A DNA stretch of 64,000 nucleotides from Rhodococcus spelaei (GCF_006704125.1 NZ_VIGH01000005.1:62001-126000), one strand, 5' to 3'. Shown: positions 46,470 to 56,282, counted from the stretch's first letter. The notes: generated from the letters alone by a model not told the origin. Translations and numbers: made by a program.

Positions 46470-47891
46470 GTGAAACCAAAGAAGACCGCCAAGCTTGTGG
46501 CGGCCCTCGCTCTCTCGGCAGCATTGGTCTCGGCCTGCGCGTCGGATCGCGGCGGCGACGCCGGCGTTCCGTCCTCGGGCAGCGGATCGGGTGGCTCCGC
46601 CTCGGCTTCGGCCTCGGACGCGAAGTTCGGCACTCTGGACTCGCCGTGCGGCAAGGGTGACGCGAAGGGCTCCACCGATCAGGGCGTCAGCGACACCGAG
46701 ATCAAGATCGGGTACGGCGACGACCGCGGTTTCGCGCAGAGCCCCGGACTGAACAAGGAGATGTCCGACGCTGTCTCCGCGATGATCGACTGGTGTAACC
46801 AGCAGGGCGGCATCAACGGCCGCAAGGTCGTCGGCACCGACTACGACGCCGCGATGACCAACGCCAACACGGTCATGCAGGAGGCCTGCGGGTCCCAGTT
46901 CATGATGGTCGGGAACGGCTTCGCGATGGACCAGACCGCCGAGCAGACGCGGGTCGCGTGCAACCTGGCCGCCGTCCCCGGTTTCACCGTCTCGCCCGAT
47001 GCGGCGAACGGCCCGATGACCTACCAGGGCGTGCCCTTCCCTGTGGACTACGCGAACGCGGCGGCCTGGTTCCAGATGGGGCAGATGCACCCGGACCTGA
47101 AGAACGACTTCGATCTGGTCGGCTCCACCATGCCGACGATCGTTACGTCGCTGGCCAAGACCCGGTCGATGGCGGAGGCCGCTGGGTTCAAGCTCAAGGA
47201 CTGCGGCGTCACCCTCAACTACCAGGGTGAACCCAGCTACGTGCCGTTCGCGGAGAAGTACAAGCAGTGCGGCGTCAAGGGTCTGTGGACCTCGCGTTCG
47301 CCGGTGCCGGCCGAGTTCAACTTCTTCAAGGCCGTCCAGCAGGTCGGCATCGACCCGATCATCTTCGGTGAGGCCACCTGGTACGGAAACGCCGCGCAGC
47401 AGTTCAACAAGGACAGCGGCGTCCTCGACAACCTGAACGCAGACATGACCTTCCAGATGCTGGAGAACGCCGACAAGGTGCCGGCGGTCAAGAAGTACCA
47501 GGATCTGGTCTCCGCCAAGGGCGGTAAGACCGCGCTGCTGGGCATGCAGTCCACCTCTTCGTTCCTGCTGTGGGCGACCGCGGCGAAGGAATGCGGATCG
47601 GACCTGACCCGTCAGTGCATGGTCGACGAGCTCTCCAAGATCCACAAGTGGGACGCAGGCGGACTGCACGCGGTCACCGATCCCGGTGCAAACATTCCGG
47701 CCAAGTGCGGCCTGATGGTCTCGCTGAAGGGTGACAAGTTCACCCAGGCGTTCCCGTCCACCGCCGGCGAGTTCGAGTGCAACGACAAGTACCTGATCAA
47801 GACGGACCCGGGGACCTGGGGAACGGCCCTCGGCCCCGACCGCATCTCGTCGAAGTACATGAACCCGAACGTGATCAAGCCCAAGGCGTAA
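46470..47891 (+). CDS. ABC transporter substrate-binding lipoprotein (Liv type)
   Basis: A 473-residue binding protein of the Peripla_BP_6 type. A lipobox ALVSAC with Cys23 anchors it, after which comes a serine- and glycine-rich linker. DTEIKIGYG and INGRKVVGTDYDA begin the two-lobe fold. The protein has about ten cysteines, more than usual. The GTG at 46470 follows a GGAGA ribosome site; an ATG 5 codons earlier is possible. It probably brings a branched amino acid, urea or other small ligand to the LivHM-G-F proteins downstream. Confidence 0.8.
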   Translation: MKPKKTAKLVAALALSAALVSACASDRGGDAGVPSSGSGSGGSASASASDAKFGTLDSPCGKGDAKGSTDQGVSDTEIKIGYGDDRGFAQSPGLNKEMSDAVSAMIDWCNQQGGINGRKVVGTDYDAAMTNANTVMQEACGSQFMMVGNGFAMDQTAEQTRVACNLAAVPGFTVSPDAANGPMTYQGVPFPVDYANAAAWFQMGQMHPDLKNDFDLVGSTMPTIVTSLAKTRSMAEAAGFKLKDCGVTLNYQGEPSYVPFAEKYKQCGVKGLWTSRSPVPAEFNFFKAVQQVGIDPIIFGEATWYGNAAQQFNKDSGVLDNLNADMTFQMLENADKVPAVKKYQDLVSAKGGKTALLGMQSTSSFLLWATAAKECGSDLTRQCMVDELSKIHKWDAGGLHAVTDPGANIPAKCGLMVSLKGDKFTQAFPSTAGEFECNDKYLIKTDPGTWGTALGPDRISSKYMNPNVIKPKA

Positions 47892-47900
47892 CGCGGCCCG

Positions 47901-47952
47901 CCGCAGTGGTGCGGTTGCGGAGTCCCAGGACTCCGGGAGCGCACCACTGCGG
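47901..47952 (+). terminator. Nested hairpin between binding protein and permease genes
   Basis: An outer stem CCGCAGTGGTGC (47901-47912 with 47941-47952) encloses an inner stem GGAGTCC (47919-47925 with 47928-47934). Such structures after a binding-protein gene usually stabilise its mRNA or weaken read-through, raising its level over the permease. Confidence 0.65.
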
Positions 47953-47987
47953 CACCGCCGCATCTCTCAAGACAGAGGGTTCTTCAC

Positions 47988-50327
47988 ATGGACACATTCG
48001 TGACGTTCACGATCCTGGGCCTGGTGCTCGGGTCCGTGTACGCGATCGCAGCATCCGGGCTGGTGCTCACCTACAACACCTCCGGCATCTTCAACTTCGC
48101 TCACGGCGCGCAGGCGATGCTCGGTGCGTTCTTCTACTGGCAGCTCAGCGTCGGGTGGGGTATCCCGACCCCGCTGGCACTGCTGATCGTGCTCGGGGTC
48201 TTCGGACCGCTGATGGGTCTGGCCCTCTACTTCCTGATCATGCGGGGCCTGCGCGACACTGCCGACGTGACCAAGATCGTGGTCACCGTCTCGATCATGC
48301 TCGGCATGCTCTTCCTCTCACAGTGGTTCTGGCACCCCGAGGATCCGCGCACCCTGAAGATGTTCTTCGGTGACAACGCGAAGGTCTCGTTCTTCGGTGC
48401 CACCGTCCATGTGCACGAAATCATCTGCCTCGTCGCCGCGATCGCCATCGCCGTCGGTCTGCGGCTGCTGTTCACGCGGACCCGGATGGGCACGACCATG
48501 CGCGGCGTCGTCGACGACCCGGACCTGCTGCGGCTCAGCGGGCACAACCCCGAGCGGATCGCAGGCTTCTCGTGGGCGCTCAGTTCCATGCTCGCGGTGC
48601 TCGCCGGCATCCTGGTCACCCCGATCAGCGGTGGCACCCTCGAGGCAAACTTCTTGACGCTGTTGGTGATCGACGCGTTCGCGGCCGCCATGTTCGGCAG
48701 GCTCCGGAGCATTCCCCGCACCTTCGTCGGTGCGCTGGTGCTCGGTCTGGCAGGTACCTACCTGCTCGGGTACGCACCCACCACCTGGACGTGGACCTCG
48801 AACCTGCGGGTGTCGCTGCCGATGATCGCGCTGTTCGTGGTGCTGATCGTGCTGCCGCAGGACCGCCTGCGCGGCGCGGCGGTGCGGACCCGGGAGCGCT
48901 ACCACGTGCCGAGTGTTCGCAAGGCGATCGCCTGGGGTGTCGCGCTGGTCGTCATCGTGTACCTGATCCGGCTGCTGATGGTGGAGTCCGCGATCTCCAC
49001 CCTCACCATCGGCATCACCTTCGCGATCATCGCGCTGTCGCTGACGGTGCTCACCGGCTACGCCGGCGAATTGAACCTTGCGCCACTGTCGTTCGGTGCG
49101 GTGGCCACGATCGTCGTCTACCACTTCGGCATCAACGGATCCGGTCTGGCGCAGCGGCTCACCATAGTCGGTGTCGTGCTCGGCGTGCTGGTCGCGGCGC
49201 TGGTCGGTGGTCTGGTCGCGTTGCCCGCGCTGCGGCTACGCGGGTTGTACCTCGCGCTGGCCACGATGGCGTTCGGCGTCTTCCTGAGCAACATGGTGCT
49301 GCGCGACACCACCGAGCGCGAGCTGTTCGGACACAAGTTCTCGCTGTTCACCGGCGGCTCGCTGGTGATCCCGCCACTGCAGATCGGTCCGCTGGACCTG
49401 CAGAACAAGACCACCTTCCTGATGACGGCGACGGTGCTGTTCGCGGTGCTCGGCGTCGCGGTTATCGCGTTGCGCAACAGCGGCTACGGCCGTCGCCTGG
49501 CCGCGATGAAGGACAGCCCGGCCGCCTCGGCGATGCTGGGACAGAGCCTGGTCAAGCTGAAGCTGAGCGTGTTCATGATCTCGGCGGCGATCGCCGGGCT
49601 CGGCGGCATCCTGATGTCGAGCGCCATGGGTTCGGTCTCGGGCGAGTCGTTCACCATCATCGTCAGCCTCTCGCTGCTGATGCTGACAGTGGTCGCAGGC
49701 ATCGGCTACGTCAGCGGCGCCTTCTTCGGCGGCGTCATGTCCGGCGTGGGCTTCGCCGTCATCATGGTCTCGTTCAACAACCTGGCGAAGACACAACCCG
49801 AACTCGAGGGGCTGTACCTGCTGCTCGGCCACATCGCCGCGGTCAGCCCCGCGCTGATCGGTATCGGCGTCGGAAAGAACCCCAGCGGCAGCGTGCACCA
49901 GGTGATCGAGGGCTATCGCAAGCTGTCCGGCGCCAAGCCGGTGCTCATCGGGGGCGGCGCGTTCGTGGCGGTGCTGTACGTGCTGGCGCTGACCGGTGTG
50001 CTCGACAACTGGTGGTTCGCCTCGCTGACCATCGTCACGGTGTTCGCGTTGCCGGTGGTCGGTGAATGGCTGATGCCGTCGAAGGTGCTCACCGCGGAGG
50101 AGTTGGAGGCGCGGGAGGTCACGCCGGTCGAGGACATCGGCGTCGCCGAGCCGTACTCCGGGGAGGACCTTGCGAGGGTCGAGCGCGACCTCGGCCTGCC
50201 CGCGCAGCGCCCGAGTTCGCAGCCGGCACAGACGCCGGCATCCGCGGAGGTCGCGGTGGGTCGGCACGCGGCCCCCGAGATCGACACCACCGAGGCCAAG
50301 GAGTTGATCGTCAATGCCGTCCATTGA
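47988..50327 (+). CDS. Fused LivH-LivM permease
   Basis: A 779-residue protein joining two permeases usually made by separate genes. A LivH-like half (about 1-290, NFAHGAQAMLGAFF early on) is followed by a LivM-like half (about 310-615, LTGYAGELNLAPLSFGAVA as the second copy of the motif) and a polar C-terminal extension of about 120 residues that carries no known domain. The stop overlaps livG by 14 nt. Fusion fixes a 1:1 ratio of the halves. Confidence 0.88.
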   Translation: MDTFVTFTILGLVLGSVYAIAASGLVLTYNTSGIFNFAHGAQAMLGAFFYWQLSVGWGIPTPLALLIVLGVFGPLMGLALYFLIMRGLRDTADVTKIVVTVSIMLGMLFLSQWFWHPEDPRTLKMFFGDNAKVSFFGATVHVHEIICLVAAIAIAVGLRLLFTRTRMGTTMRGVVDDPDLLRLSGHNPERIAGFSWALSSMLAVLAGILVTPISGGTLEANFLTLLVIDAFAAAMFGRLRSIPRTFVGALVLGLAGTYLLGYAPTTWTWTSNLRVSLPMIALFVVLIVLPQDRLRGAAVRTRERYHVPSVRKAIAWGVALVVIVYLIRLLMVESAISTLTIGITFAIIALSLTVLTGYAGELNLAPLSFGAVATIVVYHFGINGSGLAQRLTIVGVVLGVLVAALVGGLVALPALRLRGLYLALATMAFGVFLSNMVLRDTTERELFGHKFSLFTGGSLVIPPLQIGPLDLQNKTTFLMTATVLFAVLGVAVIALRNSGYGRRLAAMKDSPAASAMLGQSLVKLKLSVFMISAAIAGLGGILMSSAMGSVSGESFTIIVSLSLLMLTVVAGIGYVSGAFFGGVMSGVGFAVIMVSFNNLAKTQPELEGLYLLLGHIAAVSPALIGIGVGKNPSGSVHQVIEGYRKLSGAKPVLIGGGAFVAVLYVLALTGVLDNWWFASLTIVTVFALPVVGEWLMPSKVLTAEELEAREVTPVEDIGVAEPYSGEDLARVERDLGLPAQRPSSQPAQTPASAEVAVGRHAAPEIDTTEAKELIVNAVH

Positions 50328-51093
50328 GTCCACGTCGTCCGGTGAATCGTCCACCGGCACACCGCTGCTCGAGACCCGCGGCATCACGGTCCGCTTCGGC
50401 GGGCACACCGCGGTCAAGGAAGCGAGCATCGCAGTCGAGCGCGGCACCGTCACGGGGCTGATCGGCCCCAACGGTGCCGGCAAGACGACGTTGTTCAACA
50501 CCGTCACCGGCCTGCAGAAGCCCAGCGAGGGCAAGGTGTTCATCGACGGCGTCGACGTCACCTCGAAGGCCCCGTACAAGCGGGCCCGCATGGGTCTGGC
50601 CCGCACCTTCCAGCGGCTGGAGTTGTTCCTGTCGCTGTCGGTGCGCGACAACCTCCGTGTGGCCGGGGACATCCATCGCACCGGGTCGCGGCGGCACCGC
50701 AAGGACCTCGAGGCCGAGACCGACCGGCTGCTCGAGCTGACCGGACTGGCCGACGTCGCGGGCAAGGACGTCTCCGACATCCCGACCGGTCGCGCCCGAG
50801 TAGTCGAGGTGGCGCGGGCACTGATGACCGATCCGCGGGTGCTGCTGCTCGACGAGCCGGCGTCGGGGCAGACCGAGAAGGAGACCGAGGACTTCGCGGA
50901 CCTGCTGGTCCGGCTGGCCGCGGACGGCCTCGGCATCTGTCTGGTCGAGCACGACCTGCCGCTGGTCATGAAGGTGTGCTCGCAGATCCACGTGCTCGAC
51001 TACGGCGCGTTGATCGCGTCCGGCACACCCGAGCATGTGCGCAACGACCCCGCGGTCATCGCGGCCTACATCGGAACGGAGGCGGTGGCATGA
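50314..51093 (+). CDS. livG: Liv-type ABC ATPase
   Basis: A 259-residue ATPase with Walker A GPNGAGKTT and Walker B VLLLDEPASG; LARTFQRLELF and the terminal helix typical of LivG are seen. The signature region reads ISDIPTGRARVVEVARAL-like, seen here as IPTGRARVVEVARAL, with LSGG replaced by PTGR; this is unusual for the family. The start lies inside the permease end. Confidence 0.85.
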   Translation: MPSIESTSSGESSTGTPLLETRGITVRFGGHTAVKEASIAVERGTVTGLIGPNGAGKTTLFNTVTGLQKPSEGKVFIDGVDVTSKAPYKRARMGLARTFQRLELFLSLSVRDNLRVAGDIHRTGSRRHRKDLEAETDRLLELTGLADVAGKDVSDIPTGRARVVEVARALMTDPRVLLLDEPASGQTEKETEDFADLLVRLAADGLGICLVEHDLPLVMKVCSQIHVLDYGALIASGTPEHVRNDPAVIAAYIGTEAVA

Positions 51094-51836
51094 CAACGTC
51101 GGTGAGCGTCGCCGAATCGGATTCCGCCGCAACGGGGCCGGAGCCGCTGCTCGAACTGTCCGGGGTGCGGTCCGCGTACGGCGCCATCGAGGTACTCCAC
51201 GGCGTGGACCTCGTGCTGCATCCCGGCTCGGTGGTCGCGCTGCTCGGGCCCAACGGCGGCGGCAAGACCACCGCGCTGAAGGTGTGCTCCGGCCTGCAGC
51301 CGGTGACGGCGGGCGAGTTCCGGCTGGCCGGACGAGTCGTCAACGGCGCGGACGCATCCCAGCTGGCCAGGCTCGGGGTGTGCTCGATCCCCGAGGGGCG
51401 GGGCGTCTTCCCGAACCTGACCGTGCGCGAGAACCTGTGGGTCGCGACGGGCACCGGGCACAGCCTCGACGAGCTGGAATCCGCTGCTTACCAACGCTTC
51501 CCGAGGCTCGGGGAGCGGCGCAGCCAGCTCGCCGGCTCGATGTCGGGCGGCGAGCAGCAGATGCTCGCCCTGTCCCGTGCACTCGGCACGGCGCCGACGG
51601 TGCTGCTGCTCGACGAGCTCTCGATGGGCCTGGCGCCGCGGGTCGTCACCGAGATGTACGACATCGTCGGTCAATTGGCTGCCGAGGGCCTGTCCATCCT
51701 GGTGGCCGAGCAGTTCGCCCGCGCGGTACTGCCCATTGCCACCTCCGCGGCGCTGATGCTGCAGGGCCGCGTGGTTCGCTCCGGCGACCCGCAGGAAATC
51801 GACCGTGAACTTTCAACCAGTTACCTAGGAGGATGA
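51090..51836 (+). CDS. livF: Liv-type ABC ATPase, second
   Basis: A 248-residue ATPase with Walker A GPNGGGKTT, signature MSGGEQQMLALSRAL and Walker B VLLLDELSMGLAP. It pairs with the LivG-like ATPase; its complete LSGGE-type signature contrasts with the altered one there. The ATG overlaps the livG stop (ATGA), and its own stop lies just before the next start. Confidence 0.9.
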   Translation: MTTSVSVAESDSAATGPEPLLELSGVRSAYGAIEVLHGVDLVLHPGSVVALLGPNGGGKTTALKVCSGLQPVTAGEFRLAGRVVNGADASQLARLGVCSIPEGRGVFPNLTVRENLWVATGTGHSLDELESAAYQRFPRLGERRSQLAGSMSGGEQQMLALSRALGTAPTVLLLDELSMGLAPRVVTEMYDIVGQLAAEGLSILVAEQFARAVLPIATSAALMLQGRVVRSGDPQEIDRELSTSYLGG

Positions 51837-51838
51837 CG

Positions 51839-52192
51839 ATGACCGTTGTGGCGGAAGAGCGTCGTGAGCAGTTCAAGAAGGATGTCGAGGAAATGAAGCT
51901 CAAGGGCGGTCAGTCGTCCGGTGACGGCAAGGCCCGGATCGTCGGCCTGGTGCTGATGGTCGTCGGGACGCTCGTCTCGTTCATCCTGTACTTCTCCTCG
52001 CTGACGCAGTCGGACCTGCGCAACATCGCGTCGTACCAGATCCTGGCGTCCGCCTTCCTCGCGCTGACCGTGCTCGGTGGCGCGGTGTACCTCGCGGGCG
52101 CGGTGGCCCGGGTACTGCGGCTGTGGCTGCTGCGTCAGCTCATGGAGAGCCAGGCGCAGGCCGACCAGATCGCCGACGCGCTGCGCAAGTAG
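51839..52192 (+). CDS. Small membrane protein of the Liv operon
   Basis: A 117-residue protein with a charged N-terminal part (about 1-30, EERREQFKKDVEEMKLKGG) and two helices (about 33-55 and 65-95). The ATG at 51839 was chosen because AGGAGG at 51828-51833 gives a correct spacing; an ATG at 51833 overlaps that site. It may be an accessory subunit of the importer; no family is recognised. Confidence 0.7.
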   Translation: MTVVAEERREQFKKDVEEMKLKGGQSSGDGKARIVGLVLMVVGTLVSFILYFSSLTQSDLRNIASYQILASAFLALTVLGGAVYLAGAVARVLRLWLLRQLMESQAQADQIADALRK

Positions 52193-52200
52193 TGCTGCGC

Positions 52201-52247
52201 GTGAACGGACCGTTCAGGTCGCTGGTGAGCCTGAACGGTCCGTTCAC
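52201..52247. terminator. 18-bp hairpin at the convergent end of Liv and DHA2 genes
   Basis: GTGAACGGACCGTTCAGG (52201-52218) pairs perfectly with 52230-52247 around an 11-nt loop. The right arm includes the stop codon of the minus-strand exporter at 52244. Each arm also contains a palindromic core AACGGACCGTT, so it can form local and long stems. Confidence 0.85.
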
Positions 52248-53851
52248 GCCGATGCCGGGAGACGGGGGATTCGGCCACTGGCCAGCAGCGCCCCCGCCGT
52301 GAGCAACGCGGCCAGTGCGAACGCCACCCGCAGCGCGTCGAGCCGGGCCTGGGCGTTCACCTCGACGACCGCATCGGTGGTGGCAGCGGGCACCGATGCC
52401 TGGTCGAGCGCGGCGCGCAACTGGGTGTCGGACAGGAAGGGCACCCCGCCGCTCAGTTCCGTGGTGGCCTGCGCCTGCACCGAGGCGGGTACGGCGGGAT
52501 TGCCCTCGATCCCCGCCAGCACGGAAGTGCCGAGGGTGGCGATCAGTACCGAGCCGATCAGCGCGGTCCCCAACGAGGCACCCAGGTTGGTTGCGGTGTT
52601 CTGCAGGCCGCCGACCTCCGGGCTCTTGTCGTCCGGCACCGCCGAGACCGTTATTGCGCCGAGTTGAGATGCCAACGCGCCGAGACCGATTCCCATCAAC
52701 AACATCGGTATCGCGACGACACCCGCGTTGGCACCCGGGTCCATGCCCGCCGCGAGGATCACGATGCCGACGAGCATGGCGCCGAGTCCGATACGCACCA
52801 CCAGGCGAGGGCTCGCGTGCGGCCACATCTTCGGGATGCCGGCGGCCGCGACCAGCAGCGCGGCCGACAGCGGCAGCAGTCGGATGCCGGTGTCGAGGGC
52901 GCTCAGTTCGAGAACCACCGACAGGAACAGTGGCACGGCGAAGAAGACGCCGGCCTGAATCATGAACTGAGCCAAGAACATCGTCAGCCCGCCGGTGAGC
53001 TGGCGGTTGCGCAGTAGAGTCACGTCCAGCAGAGGCCGGCCGTCCGTCTGGGACAGGTGCGTCTCCCAGCGCAGGAATGCGTAGGTCACCAGCAGTCCGC
53101 CGAGGATCAGCCAGAACACCGGCGAAAGCCCGAGCAGGACGGTGGTCCCCGGCCGGGGCAGAACCCATCCCCATTCGCTCGAGCGCAGCACGCCGAACAC
53201 GACCAGACCGAGGCCCAGCACCGACAGTGCCGAGCCGAGCAGGTCGAGCCGGACCCGTTGCGGGGGCACGTCCGCGATGCGGCGCAGCACCAGCAGGATC
53301 GCCGCGACGATCGCCGCCTCACCGGCGAACACGTACCGCCAGGAGGCGAAGGTGGTGACGGCGCCGCCGATCAGTGGTCCCGCAGCCACGGCCATCGCGC
53401 CGGCCGCGGCGATCAGTCCGTACGCGGCGGGCCGGCGTTCGGCGGGGAAGTTCGCGGCGACCAGGGCGACGATCGCCGGCATGATCAGCGCGGCGCCGAC
53501 GCCTTCGAGGAATGACCATCCGACCAGGAGCACGGGCAGATTCGGCGCCAGGGCCGTCGTGGTGGAGCCGATGGCGTAGACGATCAGTCCCAATGCGAAC
53601 GTCTGCCGTCGGCCGAGGATCGTCCCGATCTTGCCGCCGGTGATCATCAGCGTCGCCATCACCAGGGTGTAGAGGGTGATGGCGGTTTGGATGCCGGTGA
53701 TGGTGGTATCGAGGTCGGCGGCGACGGAGGCCATGGACACGTTCATCACCGAACTGTCCAGCGTCATCAGGAATTGGCTCGCGCCCAGCACGGGCAGGAT
53801 CAGGCCGGTACCGGTTCGTGTCGGGGCGGGGCCGCGACTGTCAGCGCTCAT
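52244..53851 (-). CDS. MFS drug exporter, DHA2 (14-helix) type
   Basis: A 535-residue transporter with about 14 helices. LTLDSSVMNVSMASVAADL-type sequence (key part MTLDSSVMNVSMASVA) in helix 1 and GGKIGTILGRRQTF as motif A are typical of DHA2 proteins such as EmrB. Substrate unknown. The ATG at 53851 with GGCGGAG upstream was preferred to 53899. No regulator gene is adjacent. Confidence 0.9.
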   Translation of the reverse strand: MSADSRGPAPTRTGTGLILPVLGASQFLMTLDSSVMNVSMASVAADLDTTITGIQTAITLYTLVMATLMITGGKIGTILGRRQTFALGLIVYAIGSTTTALAPNLPVLLVGWSFLEGVGAALIMPAIVALVAANFPAERRPAAYGLIAAAGAMAVAAGPLIGGAVTTFASWRYVFAGEAAIVAAILLVLRRIADVPPQRVRLDLLGSALSVLGLGLVVFGVLRSSEWGWVLPRPGTTVLLGLSPVFWLILGGLLVTYAFLRWETHLSQTDGRPLLDVTLLRNRQLTGGLTMFLAQFMIQAGVFFAVPLFLSVVLELSALDTGIRLLPLSAALLVAAAGIPKMWPHASPRLVVRIGLGAMLVGIVILAAGMDPGANAGVVAIPMLLMGIGLGALASQLGAITVSAVPDDKSPEVGGLQNTATNLGASLGTALIGSVLIATLGTSVLAGIEGNPAVPASVQAQATTELSGGVPFLSDTQLRAALDQASVPAATTDAVVEVNAQARLDALRVAFALAALLTAGALLASGRIPRLPASA

Positions 53852-54037
53852 GGCTCCGCCTTCGGGCCGTGCGGCGTGCGGGACGGGATCGTTGCACATC
53901 GTCCGCCCTGTCGTGGTTCGTCGTCAAGGAGCGACGCCGCGGATCATCCTCAGTAGGTGAGTTGTTCGGGTGCCGACTCTGGTGTACTCGTCGCGGGAGC
54001 GGCGCCCTGCGCGCGGCGTGACGGAAGGGGATCCGCG

Positions 54038-55417
54038 ATGGCGGACTCAGGGTCGGACGACGCGCTGACCGGCGACGAGCGCAGCGAACTACTGCGGCTG
54101 CGACGAGAGGTCGCGGAACTTCGCGAAGCGAAGCAACGGCCGGAATCGACTGGGGCGGTAGCGCAGGGGATTTCGGAACCGGCACGCCGCGGGCACCCGG
54201 CCCTGCGATGGACCGCCACCGGACTGCTGCTGGTGCTCGTCGCGGTACTCGGCTACGCATCGGTGGTCGCGCGGTTCGCGCGCAGCGAGGTCCTCGACAC
54301 GGACCGGTACGTCCAGACCGTCACCCCGCTGGCCGCCGACCCGGTGCTGCAGGCCGAGCTGGCGAATCAGATCACAGATCAGATCATGACCCGGGTCGAC
54401 GTGGAGAAGATGACGGCCGACGCCCTCGGCGCCCTGACCGAGATCGCTCCCCGCGTGCCGTCCGCGGTGGTCGGGCTGGCCCCGGTGATTGCCGGCCAGG
54501 CCAAGTCCTTCGTCCACGATGCGGCCTCGTCGCTGGTCACCTCGAGCCAGTTCGAGACGATGTGGATCGAGGCCAACCGCCAGGCGCACCAGGAACTCGT
54601 CGCGGCAGCCACCGGCGACACCTCGGGCAGCGTGAAGGTCAACGACAAGGGTGAGGTGAGCGTCTCGCTCGCCGCGATCATCGACACCGTGAAGTCCAAT
54701 CTCGTTCAGCGCGGATTCTCGTTCGTGGACAAGCTCCCCGACGTCAACGCAACGTTCGTGATCTTCGAATCCGCCGACCTGGTGAAGGCGCAGCGGGCGG
54801 TCTCGGCGCTGCAGAAGGCCTCGACCGTGCTGCCCTGGCTGACCCTGCTCGTCGCGGTCGCGGCGGTGTGGGCGGCGCCGAAGAACGGCCGCCGGCGGGC
54901 GCTGTCGCTGGTGGGCGCGTCCCTCGCGGTGGCGATGGCGCTGCTCGCCGTCTCCATCAGCATCGGGCGGTCCGTCTACCTGGGCGCGATCCCCTCGGAC
55001 GCGCTCTCACCCGATGCGGCGGCGGTGCTGTTCGACACCCTGATCGTGCCGCTGCGCACCACGCTGCGCGCGGTGTTCGCGGCGGCGGTGGTCGTCGGCA
55101 TCATCGGCTACCTGTCCGGCACCTCGACCTCCGCCGCCGCCGTGCGCCGGGCGTACCGGCGGGGGATGGATGCGCTGCGGGCGCCGAAGGAGGGTCGCGA
55201 GCCGAACCAGATCGAGCGGTCGGTGGCCACCTTCCGGATGCCGCTGCGGGTGGCGATCATCGTGATTGCCATTGCGACGGTGGTGTTCTGGCGCTATCCG
55301 TCCGGACTCGTCGTGGTGGTGACCATCCTGCTCGCCGCGCTGGCTCTGCTGGTGGTCGAACTCGTCGCCCGCCCCGCTCTGCCCCGCCGGGAGTCGGCGC
55401 CACACCCCTCGGGTTAG
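54038..55417 (+). CDS. Conserved membrane protein with coiled-coil start
   Basis: A 459-residue protein. Residues 12-33 look like a short coiled coil (ELLRLRREVAELREAK). One helix near 58-80, then an extracytoplasmic domain of about 180 residues, and about four to five helices toward the C-terminus (about 265-450). The ATG at 54038 has GGAAGGGG upstream. No catalytic motif is seen. The stop overlaps that of the convergent VOC gene. Confidence 0.7.
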   Translation: MADSGSDDALTGDERSELLRLRREVAELREAKQRPESTGAVAQGISEPARRGHPALRWTATGLLLVLVAVLGYASVVARFARSEVLDTDRYVQTVTPLAADPVLQAELANQITDQIMTRVDVEKMTADALGALTEIAPRVPSAVVGLAPVIAGQAKSFVHDAASSLVTSSQFETMWIEANRQAHQELVAAATGDTSGSVKVNDKGEVSVSLAAIIDTVKSNLVQRGFSFVDKLPDVNATFVIFESADLVKAQRAVSALQKASTVLPWLTLLVAVAAVWAAPKNGRRRALSLVGASLAVAMALLAVSISIGRSVYLGAIPSDALSPDAAAVLFDTLIVPLRTTLRAVFAAAVVVGIIGYLSGTSTSAAAVRRAYRRGMDALRAPKEGREPNQIERSVATFRMPLRVAIIVIAIATVVFWRYPSGLVVVVTILLAALALLVVELVARPALPRRESAPHPSG

Positions 55418-55794
55418 CGGGTGTCCCGACGCAGCGGGTGGTCCTCGGGCACCTGCACGAGCACGATCGGGACGCCTTCCGGGTCGGCGATCCACATCTC
55501 GTGCAGGCCCCACGGCTCCTGTCTGGCCGCCCGGACGATCGCCACCCCGGCGCGCTCGAGTTCGAGCTGGGCTTGGATCAGGTCGCGGACCTGCAGCCAG
55601 ATCGCGCCGTCGAAGCGGGACCCGCCGCCCGAACCGCCGTGTGCGGCAATCTCGATCAGCGACTGTCCGGCGTAGAACACGGTGCCGCCCGGGTACTCGC
55701 GCGCCACCGCCAGGCCGAGCGCGCGCCCGTAGAACGAGAGGGTCGCGGGGTAGTCGGCCGGGCGCAGGATGACTCGGCTGCTGAGGATCTCCAC
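55414..55794 (-). CDS. VOC-family (glyoxalase/bleomycin-resistance-like) protein
   Basis: A 126-residue single VOC domain: SRVILRPADYPATLSFYGRALGL (key part DYPATLSFYGRALGL) at the start and EMWIADPEGVPIVLVQV at the end. A metal site is possible but its ligands are not clear. The GTG at 55794 lies 3 nt after the next gene's stop. Substrate unknown. Confidence 0.8.
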   Translation of the reverse strand: MEILSSRVILRPADYPATLSFYGRALGLAVAREYPGGTVFYAGQSLIEIAAHGGSGGGSRFDGAIWLQVRDLIQAQLELERAGVAIVRAARQEPWGLHEMWIADPEGVPIVLVQVPEDHPLRRDTR

Positions 55795-55797
55795 TAC

Positions 55798-56247
55798 TCA
55801 TCCCTCCTGGATCGGGCGGGCCTCGTGGCCGGATCGGCCGTGGGTGCGGCGACCTTCCTTCATCTCCGCCTCGTACACGTGGCGGCGGCCGTCGAGTACC
55901 TCGTCGCGGGCGGTCTGCTCGAAGGCGCGGAACTCCGACCAGTAGCCGTCGTCGAACTCCTCGACCGCCTGGAAGGTCCAGCGCCCGGGCAGCACGTTGC
56001 GGCCGAGTAGTTCCTCACGTAGTCGCGCGGCCAGGTCCTGGTGGCCGGCTGCGGCCAGCGCGTCGACCGCGTCGCCGAGCTGGTTGTCCGCGTGGCCGAT
56101 CAGCTGATGGAACTCGTAGAGGTGGCCGCGGGCCCGTTCGACGGTCTCGAGCGCCTCGGTCAGACGGCCGACCGCCGCGACGTCGGCGTCGGTGACGCCG
56201 TCGGGGCGGCGGTGCTCGGGGGCAGGCTGCTCGCGGTCGAAGCCCAT
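55798..56247 (-). CDS. Conserved hypothetical helical protein
   Basis: A 149-residue soluble protein with many charged residues and heptad-like helices (LTEALETVERARGHLYEFHQLIG), several His and Trp residues (GRWTFQAVEEFDDGYWSEF) and a basic tail. I do not recognise its family. The ATG at 56247 was chosen as the start after an arginine-rich alternative at 56277. It forms an operon with the VOC gene and is divergent from the arylsulfatase over a KstR-like palindrome. Confidence 0.6.
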   Translation of the reverse strand: MGFDREQPAPEHRRPDGVTDADVAAVGRLTEALETVERARGHLYEFHQLIGHADNQLGDAVDALAAAGHQDLAARLREELLGRNVLPGRWTFQAVEEFDDGYWSEFRAFEQTARDEVLDGRRHVYEAEMKEGRRTHGRSGHEARPIQEG

Positions 56248-56282
56248 CCGACCAGTGTGCCCGAAACGCCGCGACACGACGT

